This document shows positions 1-5,986 of a stretch of 15,560 bases of DNA, one piece after another. The position numbers were made by a program, and so were the translations under genes. The DNA comes from an uncultured Collinsella sp. (lineage in GTDB: Bacteria; Actinomycetota; Coriobacteriia; Coriobacteriales; Coriobacteriaceae): the NCBI GenBank assembly GCA_900547285.1, contig URGF01000039.1, positions 1-15,560 of the forward strand, written 5' to 3'. Each line of letters opens with the position of its first letter. The first letter of the stretch is position 1. The notes beneath the pieces are model-generated. The model did no database searches. It was not told where the DNA came from and saw nothing but the letters and a program-made list of their open reading frames with translations.

Positions 1-36
1 CAAGGCATGACCAGAAGGTCTATGCCTTGCCTTTTT
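1..36 (+). terminator. Rho-independent terminator of an upstream gene outside the window
   Basis: The left arm at 1-12 pairs with 17-29 across an AGAA loop. All 12 pairs are Watson-Crick, with one bulged T at 21. The stem is followed by CC and five Ts (32-36). This is the classic intrinsic terminator form, so the gene to the left ends just outside the window and prmC is probably transcribed independently of it. Confidence 0.7.
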
Positions 37-37
37 C

Positions 38-440
38 ATGCCAACTTGTTCGCTCTGGACGTCGCTCGCTGGCATTGCCAAAACATCGGCGTTTCCTTGG
101 TTGTCAAATGATCCGTAGGGAGTCATTGGGGACATTGCTTTGAGATGTTATTCAGTCGGCTGTTATGGCATTTGAGCTGCTTACCTGCTTAAGGTAATTG
201 ACGGCATATATCTGCTATCGAAAATATTGCTCGAAAAATTGTCCAAGAAGTCGCGGGGCGATTTTTGATGGGGTCGCGCGTCAAGTGATTTGGCAAGTTC
301 TTGGTTAGATATTGGTCAGTTTTGGGGCAACCTTGCCAAAAGCTTGACGGATGCAGATTTAGACGTCGACGAATGAACACTCTAGGCAGGCTCCAAGCAA
401 AATTCTGGGCTGATTCTCGATAATCGCCTTCAATCGTCCC
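38..440. other. Non-coding stretch of about 400 bp with inverted repeats; no gene seen
   Basis: No open frame here has a Shine-Dalgarno site or a recognisable product. Base composition is visibly more AT-rich than in the flanking genes. Three inverted repeats stand out: 109-125 (TGATCC, loop GTAG, GGA-g-TCA), 181-197 (TTACCT, 5-nt loop, AGGTAA, directly abutting TTGACG at 198-203), and a 9-bp pair TTTGGCAAG at 289-297 and CTTGCCAAA at 332-340 with a 34-nt spacer. They could be regulatory sites, relics of an intergenic repeat or chance. No function is assigned. Confidence 0.5.
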
Positions 441-467
441 TTGCCAAGCGCTGGCCTCGCTTACAAT
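441..467 (+). promoter_or_regulatory. Candidate sigma-70-type promoter for prmC
   Basis: A -10-like TACAAT lies at 462-467 and a -35-like TTGCCA at 441-446. The spacer is 15 bp, shorter than the preferred 17. The position is right: transcription would start near 474, about 40 nt before the prmC ATG. The -10 is convincing; the -35 is less so. Confidence 0.4.
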
Positions 468-515
468 CTGCTCCGACATTCGCGCGCCGCCCGGCGCTTA
501 AGAGGGGAGGGCCCC

Positions 516-1790
516 ATGGCAAACGAGATCTGGACCATCAAGCGTTGTCTCGAGTGGACCAAGGAGTACCTGGCCGAGCGCGGCGAGGAGCATCCCCGTC
601 TTTCCGCCGAGTGGCTGCTGTGCGCCGCCACGGGCCTGGCGCGCATTGACCTATATATGCGTATGGACGAGACGCTTAACGCGGCCCAGCTCGAGACCAT
701 GCATGCGGCCGTCGTTCGTCGCGCCAAAGGCGAGCCGCTGCAGTACATCACCGGCAGCACGCAGTTTCGCATGATTGACGTCGCGTGCGCTCCCGGTGTG
801 CTCATTCCGCGCCCCGAAACCGAGATGCTCGTCGAGGAAGTCCTCAATTATCTGGATGCCGAGGTGCTGAGCCCCGAGGCTGCTGCCCGTCAGCGTGTTG
901 AGCTGCCTTGGAACGATGAGGTCGAGGAGGCACGCAAGGCCGAGGCCGCGCTGGCAGACGAACGGGCGACTGCCGAGCGCCGTGCCGCTAATCTGACGGC
1001 TGCCGATGAGGCGGCGCTAGGCGGCGACGTACTGGGCAGCCGTGCCTATGCCGAGGAACTGGCCGATCGCGAGGCCGAGGAAGCCGCCGCGCAGGCAGCA
1101 GAAGCCGAAGCGGCAGAAGCAGAGGCCATGGAAACCCCCGAGCCCGAGCTCGACGAATACGGCATCGCCATTGAGGACAACGACCAACAGGCGACTCCCG
1201 CGCAAGATGCCGCCGAGGCCAACGTATCTGCCCCAGCCGAGCCCCGCACTGCCCGCGTTCTCGAGGTCGGCTGCGGCACGGGCTGCATTTCGCTCTCCCT
1301 TGCCTGGGAGCGCCGCGGCCACGTTACCTGCACTGCTACCGATATCGAGCCGCGCGCCATCGATCTGGCCACCAAAAACCGTGATGCGCTTGGCCTCACG
1401 TCCGACGAGGTCGCCTTCAGCCTCACAAACCTGGTGAGTTCCATTCCCCGCGAAGAGTGGGGCACCTTTGATGTGCTCGTCTCCAACCCACCTTACATCC
1501 CGACCGACGTCATGCGCTCGCTGCCGCATGAGGTCAAGGACTTTGAGCCCGATCTGGCGCTCGAGGGCGGTGCCGACGGTCTCGATATCTTCCGCCGCCT
1601 GCTCAACGCGGCGCCCTACATGCTGCGTGCCGGCGGCCTGTTTGCCTGCGAGCTCTACGAGGGCGCGCTCGACGCCGCGGCCGAGCTCTGTCGTCAAGCA
1701 GGCCTTTCGGACGTGCGTATCGTCCACGACCTCACCGATCGCCCCCGCATTGTCCGAGCCATCGTCATCGAGCCCAAGCAACGCCAGTAA
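516..1790 (+). CDS. prmC: PrmC, peptide chain release factor N5-glutamine methyltransferase, with a large acidic insert
   Basis: The enzyme transfers a methyl group from S-adenosylmethionine to the glutamine of the GGQ motif in release factors RF1/RF2, in the cytosol. The 424-residue product begins with the helical substrate-recognition domain (about 1-105, ending in IPRPETE near 97-103). The Rossmann methyltransferase domain follows: motif I EVGCGTG at 250-256, an acidic SAM-ribose region near DIEPRA at 277, and the catalytic NPPY at 324-327. Family members are usually about 280 residues. The excess is a single block, about 114-246, rich in Ala and Glu, between the two domains. I chose the ATG at 516 because GAGGGGAGG (502-510) lies 5 nt upstream; the frame stays open upstream to a TTG at 441, but that start has no ribosome-binding site and overlaps the candidate promoter. 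The family call is secure; the insert has no assigned function. Confidence 0.93.
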   Translation: MANEIWTIKRCLEWTKEYLAERGEEHPRLSAEWLLCAATGLARIDLYMRMDETLNAAQLETMHAAVVRRAKGEPLQYITGSTQFRMIDVACAPGVLIPRPETEMLVEEVLNYLDAEVLSPEAAARQRVELPWNDEVEEARKAEAALADERATAERRAANLTAADEAALGGDVLGSRAYAEELADREAEEAAAQAAEAEAAEAEAMETPEPELDEYGIAIEDNDQQATPAQDAAEANVSAPAEPRTARVLEVGCGTGCISLSLAWERRGHVTCTATDIEPRAIDLATKNRDALGLTSDEVAFSLTNLVSSIPREEWGTFDVLVSNPPYIPTDVMRSLPHEVKDFEPDLALEGGADGLDIFRRLLNAAPYMLRAGGLFACELYEGALDAAAELCRQAGLSDVRIVHDLTDRPRIVRAIVIEPKQRQ

Positions 1791-1804
1791 TATTTATTAA
1801 CTGG

Positions 1805-1834
1805 TTAGCAAAAATTATAAAGTAGTTTATAATT
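1805..1834 (+). promoter_or_regulatory. hicAB promoter overlapped by a perfect palindromic operator
   Basis: A -35-like TTAGCA (1805-1810), a 17-bp spacer and a perfect -10 TATAAT (1828-1833) form a good sigma-70-type promoter in an AT-rich patch. Over the spacer and -10 lies a perfect 9-bp inverted repeat: AATTATAAA at 1813-1821, GTAG, then TTTATAATT at 1826-1834. HicB-type antitoxins bind palindromes in their own promoter, so this is the natural autoregulatory operator. HicB binding is inferred from position and symmetry. Confidence 0.72.
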
Positions 1835-1858
1835 AGGACGGCTGAAAGAGGTCGGCCC

Positions 1859-2044
1859 ATGCAACCTCCTACCTTTCGGGAAATCATTGCCCTACTCAAG
1901 CACGATGGATTCGTGAAGGTCGCGCAAGTCGGTAGTCATGCTAAGTATGTTTCTGGTGACCGCGTTGTCACCGTGAACGGCTCTGGTGGTGATCGACCAA
2001 AGAAGGGCACGTGGGCAAGTATTCGTCGCCAAGCTGGATGGTAG
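1859..2044 (+). CDS. hicA: HicA family mRNA interferase toxin
   Basis: The 61-residue protein has the HicA dsRBD-like fold signature. It opens with an amphipathic helix, FREIIALLKHDGF (6-18). The GSHAKY motif follows at 25-30, with the catalytic His at position 27, then a basic loop and the terminal GTWASIRRQAGW helix. Family members cleave mRNA and tmRNA and stop growth when not bound by HicB. Length is normal for the family (about 60-80). The start is supported by GAAAGAGG (1844-1851), 7 nt upstream. It is the first gene of a two-gene operon, 11 nt before hicB, in the usual toxin-first order. All key residues are present, so it is probably active. Its composition is less GC-rich than prmC, which fits acquisition by transfer. 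Confidence 0.92.
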   Translation: MQPPTFREIIALLKHDGFVKVAQVGSHAKYVSGDRVVTVNGSGGDRPKKGTWASIRRQAGW

Positions 2045-2055
2045 TTGGAGGCAAA

Positions 2056-2502
2056 ATGAGGCAGCGATTTACCTATGACTGCGTTCTCATAAAAGAAGAC
2101 GATGGTTACTGCGCTAGCTTCCCGCAGATTCCCGGCGCCTTTGCCGATGGCGATACGCGCGAAGAAGCGATTGCCCATGCCACCGAGGCACTGATGGCGT
2201 TTTTGGCCGACGACCTTAACAACGGTTTGACTCCGGCAGGGTACGAACGCTCGGCCGAGGTCGTGGCCCTTTCAGTCGAAATCGACCACGAGGACGCTCG
2301 GGAAGCGGCGTGCCGAACATTTAAAGACGCAGCGCTGGACCTCAAAGTCTCCGCTCCGCGGATTACCGCGCTGGTCAAAGCCGGAAAGCTCGATGTTGAA
2401 CTCGTCGACGGCCGTCGGATGATAACGATAGACAGCATCGAGCGTTACGCCGCCCAAGAACGTCACGCCGGCAGGCCAAAGAAGTTCGTCGCAGTCCAAT
2501 AA
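2056..2502 (+). CDS. hicB: HicB family antitoxin with C-terminal helix-turn-helix
   Basis: The 148-residue antitoxin partners HicA. Residues 4-55 form the partial RNase H-like HicB domain; SFPQIPGAFADGDTREEA (21-38) closely fits the family motif. A linker rich in acidic residues follows. Residues about 93-135 (DLKVSAPRITALVKAGKL, then a MITIDSIERYAAQ segment) look like an excisionase/MerR-type winged helix that would bind the promoter palindrome at 1813-1834. This is inference from pattern; many other HicBs carry ribbon-helix-helix or Xre-type DNA-binding domains instead. I chose the ATG at 2056 because GGAG (2047-2050) lies 5 nt upstream and the MRQRFTYDC start fits the family. A GTG at 2011 in the same frame would lie inside hicA and lacks a ribosome-binding site. 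Confidence 0.9.
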   Translation: MRQRFTYDCVLIKEDDGYCASFPQIPGAFADGDTREEAIAHATEALMAFLADDLNNGLTPAGYERSAEVVALSVEIDHEDAREAACRTFKDAALDLKVSAPRITALVKAGKLDVELVDGRRMITIDSIERYAAQERHAGRPKKFVAVQ

Positions 2503-2547
2503 CCCCCTCACTTTCACCGACTACTAGAGCCGCTCACCAAACCAACA

Positions 2548-2626
2548 TGCGCTCTGGGCAAATAGGTTGAACGTTTCGTGCGAGAATGCCCCACAGTAAA
2601 CAAACTTGCACCAGAGCGTAAGGGGC
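2548..2626 (+). promoter_or_regulatory. Possible structured leader of tsaC
   Basis: CGCTCTGG at 2550-2557 is the exact inverted complement of CCAGAGCG at 2611-2618, and the pairing extends by one wobble and one further pair to 2548/2620. Separately, GCCCC at 2588-2592 can pair with GGGGC at 2622-2626, which contains the likely tsaC Shine-Dalgarno sequence. The two pairings cross, so they could be alternatives that hide or free the ribosome-binding site. No clear promoter or hicB terminator is visible between 2503 and 2636. The pairings may be chance. Confidence 0.25.
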
Positions 2627-2636
2627 TGGCATACAC

Positions 2637-3380
2637 ATGCAGACGGTCTATCGGGTATACGAGGGAACGCGCGAGCCGCATCGGCTTGCCGTCGAGCGCA
2701 CGGCCGAGGTGCTCGGCCGCGGCGGCCTGGCTTTGATCCCGACCGAGACCGTCTACGGTGTCGCCGTGGCAGTCAACGCCTTCTCGGACGCCGTGCCCCA
2801 AGATACAAGCGAATTCCCATCGTGGCCGCGCGATCCGCAGGCTGCCGTCAATGGCGCCGCAGTTCCTGCGCTCGGCACCGGCTATCGCCGTATCTTCACT
2901 CTCAAGCAACGTGAACTCACGCAAACCGTCGCTTGGCTGGTCGATGGCGTCGAAGCACTCGACCGCTATGGCGTGGATATCCCGGAAGATGCCCGCGTAC
3001 TCGCGCGACGATGCTGGCCGGGAGCCCTGACTATCGTGGTCAAGGCAGCCCCCTGCGTGCCGACCTTTATGCGTGCTGCCGATGACACGGTGGCTCTTCG
3101 CGCTTCGGCTTCTCCCGTGGTCCAAGCGCTCATCCGCGCCTGCGGCAGCCCCCTTGCCTGCACGAGCGCCAACACGCACGGCGCGCCCTCGCCGGCAAGC
3201 TTTGCTGCCGTCGAGGGTCGCATCCTGGAGGGGGTCGATGTTGCCGTCGACGCCGGTGAGACCCCGTGTCGCGACGCCTCGACCATCGTGTCGTTTCAGC
3301 ACGGCGGGCTCCAGATCCTGCGCCAAGGCGCGCTTCCCGCATCAGAGATCGAACGGGTCCTGTCCGACCCGATGCAATAG
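2637..3380 (+). CDS. tsaC: TsaC/Sua5/YrdC family L-threonylcarbamoyladenylate synthase
   Basis: Members make threonylcarbamoyl-AMP from threonine, bicarbonate and ATP, the first step of the t6A37 modification of ANN-decoding tRNAs. The 247-residue protein shows the YrdC-domain landmarks in order: PTETVYG (35-41), RIFTLK (85-90), WPGALTIVV (127-135), CTSANTHGAPSP (175-186) and ASTIV (214-218). Usual bacterial TsaC is about 190-210 residues. About 30 extra residues sit between PTETVYG and RIFTLK, and the normal K.RP..NPL.VH stretch reads KQRELTQTVAWLV, so the substrate pocket is partly diverged. The ATG at 2637 has AGGGG at 2621-2625 as its nearest ribosome-binding site, 11 nt away and rather far. 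glpK follows after 13 nt. Nearness to prmC is typical for this family. Sua5-type enzymes with an extra C-terminal domain are longer, so that form is excluded. Confidence 0.85.
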   Translation: MQTVYRVYEGTREPHRLAVERTAEVLGRGGLALIPTETVYGVAVAVNAFSDAVPQDTSEFPSWPRDPQAAVNGAAVPALGTGYRRIFTLKQRELTQTVAWLVDGVEALDRYGVDIPEDARVLARRCWPGALTIVVKAAPCVPTFMRAADDTVALRASASPVVQALIRACGSPLACTSANTHGAPSPASFAAVEGRILEGVDVAVDAGETPCRDASTIVSFQHGGLQILRQGALPASEIERVLSDPMQ

Positions 3381-3393
3381 AAAGGTGTAAGCG

Positions 3394-4935
3394 ATGTCGT
3401 TGAATCTGGGCAGCCTGGGCATGGAAGATGCCTCGTTTGACTTTGGCGGTTCCTACATCATGGCGCTCGACTGCGGCACCACCTCGGTACTTGCGACCAT
3501 CGTCGACGAGTACGGATGCATCGTCGCGCAGGCACGTCGCAGCGTCAAAACCAGCTTCCCGCGTCCCGGCTGGGTGGAGCAAGACCCCATGGCGGTCCTT
3601 GCTAGCCAGATCGCCGTCATGATGGAAGTCCAGTTTAAGAGCGGTATCCACTCCGACCGCATTGCCGCCATCGGCATCTCCAACCAGCGCGAGACCACGG
3701 TGGTGTGGGACCGCATAAGCGGCCAACCCATCTATAACGCCATCGTGTGGCAATGCCGTCGTACCGCGCCGGCGATCGACGCGTTGGTTGAACAGGGTTG
3801 CGAGGAGCTGGTGCGCTCCCGCACGGGACTCACGCTCGACCCGTATTTCTCGGCCTCCAAGGTGCAGTGGATTCTCGACAACGTCGACGGCGCACGCGAA
3901 AGCGCGGCGGCGGGCGACCTCATGTTTGGCACCATCGATACCTGGCTCATCTACAACCTCACCGGCGGCCAGGTCTTTGCCACCGACTACACCAATGCCA
4001 GCCGCACGGCACTCTTTAATATCCATACGCTCGATTGGGACGACGACCTGCTGGCACTCTTTGACGTTCCACGTTCCATGATGCCCGAGGTTCGCTGGAG
4101 CTCGGGCGACTACGGCCGCGTCGCGAGCGACATCATGACCAACATGCCGCCCATCATGGGCGTGGCGGGTGACCAACAGGCGTCGCTGTTCGGCCACTGC
4201 TGTTTCCGTCCCGGCCAGACCAAAAACACCTATGGCACGGGTTGCTTTATGCTCATGAACACCGGCGACGAGATCGTCGAATCCAAGAATGGCCTGGTCT
4301 CCACCATCGGTATCGCTGCGGACGGCAAAGTCAGCTATGCGCTCGAGGGCTCTATTTTTGCCGCCGGCTCAACGATGAACTGGCTTCGCAACAACATGGG
4401 CATCATCTCGAGCGTGAGCGAGTCGGCACAACTCGCCGCTTCGATTAGCGACAACGAGGGCTGCTACTTCGTTCCCGCCTTTGCGGGTTTGGGTGCTCCC
4501 TGGTGGGACCCGCATGCTCGCGGTATCGTGTGCGGTCTGACCGGCGCCTCGAGCCGTGCGACCATCGTACGTGCCGCCTGCGAATCCATGGCATATCAGA
4601 GCTACGACGTGCTGCGCGCCATGGAGCAGGACGTGGGGCTTTCGATTGAACGCCTGTCTGTCGATGGCGGTGCCTCGCGCAACGAGTTCATCATGCAATT
4701 CCAGGCCGACCTGCTGGATATCCCCGTGCTGCAATGCGAGACGGTGGAGACCACGGCAATCGGTGCCGCGTACTTGGCGGGTCTTGCCGTCGGCTATTGG
4801 GAAGACCTGGAAGAGCTGGAGCAAAATGCCCAGATCGTTAGGACCTTCCTTCCCCACATGTCCGCCGAGCGCCGCGAGCAAAACCTTGCGGGCTGGCGTG
4901 ATGCAGTCAGGCGCTCGCTCAGCACCTCACAGTAG
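3394..4935 (+). CDS. glpK: Glycerol kinase
   Basis: GlpK phosphorylates glycerol to sn-glycerol 3-phosphate with ATP, trapping it in the cytosol for glycolysis or lipid synthesis. The 513-residue protein has the FGGY kinase signatures: DCGTTS (26-31) for phosphate binding, FPRPGWVEQDP, ISNQRETTVVWDR, AIVWQCRRT, AGDQQ with the catalytic Asp at 260, NTYGTGCF, and the C-terminal SVDGGASRNEFIMQFQADLL. The ISNQRETTVVWDR and GLTLDPYFSASK blocks are specific to glycerol kinase rather than xylulo- or gluconokinase. It is about 15 residues longer than usual at the N terminus; ATG 3394 is kept because AAAGGTG (3381-3387) is 6 nt upstream. It lies 13 nt after tsaC, probably in the same transcript. No glpF or glpD is adjacent. 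The segment before AGDQQ, where firmicute enzymes carry a PTS-phosphorylated His, has none. Confidence 0.95.
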   Translation: MSLNLGSLGMEDASFDFGGSYIMALDCGTTSVLATIVDEYGCIVAQARRSVKTSFPRPGWVEQDPMAVLASQIAVMMEVQFKSGIHSDRIAAIGISNQRETTVVWDRISGQPIYNAIVWQCRRTAPAIDALVEQGCEELVRSRTGLTLDPYFSASKVQWILDNVDGARESAAAGDLMFGTIDTWLIYNLTGGQVFATDYTNASRTALFNIHTLDWDDDLLALFDVPRSMMPEVRWSSGDYGRVASDIMTNMPPIMGVAGDQQASLFGHCCFRPGQTKNTYGTGCFMLMNTGDEIVESKNGLVSTIGIAADGKVSYALEGSIFAAGSTMNWLRNNMGIISSVSESAQLAASISDNEGCYFVPAFAGLGAPWWDPHARGIVCGLTGASSRATIVRAACESMAYQSYDVLRAMEQDVGLSIERLSVDGGASRNEFIMQFQADLLDIPVLQCETVETTAIGAAYLAGLAVGYWEDLEELEQNAQIVRTFLPHMSAERREQNLAGWRDAVRRSLSTSQ

Positions 4936-5058
4936 GGCTGCGATGGGCTGCTCGATACAACAAACCGCTAAACTAATGCATGGCGTGCGGCGGCAACATT
5001 GCTGCACACCTTGTCAGCAAGGCCGTTTTGCGGCCGCAACGAAAGGGGCAATCAACCC
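4936..5058 (+). promoter_or_regulatory. upp leader with GC-rich hairpins
   Basis: This 123-nt gap separates glpK and upp. It contains two foldable parts. GTGCGGCGGCAA at 4985-4996 faces TTGCTGCAC at 4999-5007. GGCCG at 5021-5025 pairs with CGGCC at 5031-5035, and the latter lies inside a perfect 12-bp palindrome at 5028-5039. No T-run follows, so it is not a standard terminator. A -10-like TAAACT lies at 4969-4974 without a good -35. A promoter or a leader control element for pyrimidine salvage is possible but unproven. Confidence 0.3.
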
Positions 5059-5706
5059 ATGACCGTCACCTACGATACGTCCCGTGTGACCCTTGTCGAT
5101 CACCCGCTCGTCCAGCACAAACTGTCGATCCTGCGCGACAAGAGCACCGGCACCAATCAGTTCCGCCAGCTCGTGCGCGAGCTCGCGCTTTTTGACGGCT
5201 ACGAGGCCATGCGCGACCTGCCCATGGAAGACGTCGAGGTCGAGACCCCCATCACCACCGCCACGTTTAAGCAGCTCGCCGGCAAGAAGCTCGCCATCGT
5301 TCCCATCCTGCGTGCAGGCCTTGGCATGGTCGACGGTATCCTCGACTTGGTACCCTCTGCCCGCGTGGGCCACATCGGTATGGAGCGCGACGAGGTCACC
5401 CACGAGCCGCATGAGTATTACTGCAAGATGCCCAAGGATATCGACCAGCGCATCTGCCTGGTTGTCGACCCCATGCTCGCCACGGGCGGTTCGGCCGAAA
5501 TGGCCATCAGCTACCTGCGCGAGCGCGGTGTCAAGGACATCCGCATGCTGTGTATCGTCGCCGCACCCGAGGGTCTCAAGTCGCTGACCGAAAAGGACCC
5601 CGACGTACATATTTATACGTGCGCCATCGACGACCATCTCAACGAGGCCGCCTACATCGTTCCCGGCCTCGGCGACGCCGGCGACCGCATCTACGGCACG
5701 CTCTAG
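5059..5706 (+). CDS. upp: Uracil phosphoribosyltransferase
   Basis: Upp converts uracil plus PRPP to UMP and pyrophosphate, the pyrimidine salvage step, in the cytosol. The 215-residue product is close to the family norm of about 208-210. Landmarks are [10 protein letters not shown] (13-22), the ILRAG loop (83-87), HIGMERDE (105-112), the PRPP-binding [11 protein letters not shown] (136-146) and the uracil-binding C terminus [18 protein letters not shown] chose the ATG at 5059 because GAAAGGGG (5041-5048) is 10 nt upstream and the protein then begins where family members do. The frame extends upstream to 4999, but that part looks like leader sequence. It appears monocistronic: non-coding DNA of over 100 nt lies before it and about 280 nt after it. 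No uracil permease gene is adjacent. Confidence 0.95.
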   Translation: MTVTYDTSRVTLVDHPLVQHKLSILRDKSTGTNQFRQLVRELALFDGYEAMRDLPMEDVEVETPITTATFKQLAGKKLAIVPILRAGLGMVDGILDLVPSARVGHIGMERDEVTHEPHEYYCKMPKDIDQRICLVVDPMLATGGSAEMAISYLRERGVKDIRMLCIVAAPEGLKSLTEKDPDVHIYTCAIDDHLNEAAYIVPGLGDAGDRIYGTL

Positions 5707-5712
5707 TCGCTG

Positions 5713-5804
5713 GGCTAAACGGCCGCGGCTGCAAATACGAAGAAATGGTGCGCGCGGGCGAGCAAAAGACGTCCACGCGCACTCCTGTTAACGGACGTTT
5801 AGCC
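5713..5804 (+). other. Potentially structured RNA segment downstream of upp
   Basis: A perfect 9-bp inverted repeat (GGCTAAACG at 5713-5721, CGTTTAGCC at 5796-5804) encloses 74 nt. Inside it, GTGCGCG (5748-5754) pairs with CGCGCAC (5776-5782), and ACGTCC (5769-5774) can pair with GGACGT (5793-5798). The last two pairings interlock as an H-type pseudoknot, and six pairs of the outer stem can coexist with both. There is no convincing reading frame and no T-run. It may be the upp 3' UTR, a small RNA or chance; I recognise no known family. Confidence 0.3.
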
Positions 5805-5879
5805 TAGAGGGGTTCGAGAAAAACGTATTACCTACCTGCGGCATAAAGAAGGTCTTAAGAAAACGAACAGGTGCGTATT

Positions 5880-5898
5880 AACCGATGCTTTTTCGGTT
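5880..5898 (+). terminator. Weak terminator-like hairpin before the atp promoter
   Basis: AACCGA (5880-5885) pairs with TCGGTT (5893-5898) around a T-rich 7-nt loop. Only GTACTTT follows, so there is no proper T-tract. It is the only terminator-like structure between upp and the atp operon, and it partly overlaps the candidate -35 at 5897. It may equally be a regulatory site or chance. Confidence 0.3.
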
Positions 5899-5924
5899 GT
5901 ACTTTAGCGATTGGCTCGTACAAT
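5897..5924 (+). promoter_or_regulatory. Likely promoter of the ATP synthase operon
   Basis: The -10 TACAAT at 5919-5924 is one base from consensus and sits in a locally AT-rich leader. The best -35 is TTGTAC at 5897-5902 with a 16-bp spacer, a moderate match. Transcription would start near 5931, leaving a leader of roughly 55 nt before the first gene. No other good promoter is seen in the 280 nt between upp and the operon. Confidence 0.55.
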
Positions 5925-5986
5925 AGTCACCAATGTTTGGCGGGAACTGTTCTGGGAAGCGTTAAAAAAGGAAAGTGAGGACGCCA

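Noticed and set aside
189..479. Open frame on the minus strand of 96 codons upstream of prmC
   Set aside because: It has no Shine-Dalgarno site or recognisable domain, and it runs across the candidate prmC promoter and an inverted repeat. Its composition is not protein-like.
441..515. Upstream extension of prmC to a TTG start
   Set aside because: It would add 25 Arg/Ala-rich residues with no family counterpart. A strong ribosome-binding site sits before ATG 516, and the extension covers the promoter.
2011..2055. Upstream GTG start for hicB
   Set aside because: It lies inside hicA and has no ribosome-binding site. The ATG at 2056 has GGAG at the right spacing and the expected N terminus.
3394..4935. 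Xylulokinase or gluconokinase instead of glycerol kinase
   Set aside because: The NQRETTVVWDR, YNAIVWQCRRT and GLTLDPYFSASK blocks match glycerol kinase specifically.
5803..5822. tRNA-like T-arm motif (GGGGTTCGAGAA)
   Set aside because: No matching acceptor, D or anticodon arms can be built around it, and the T-stem does not close.
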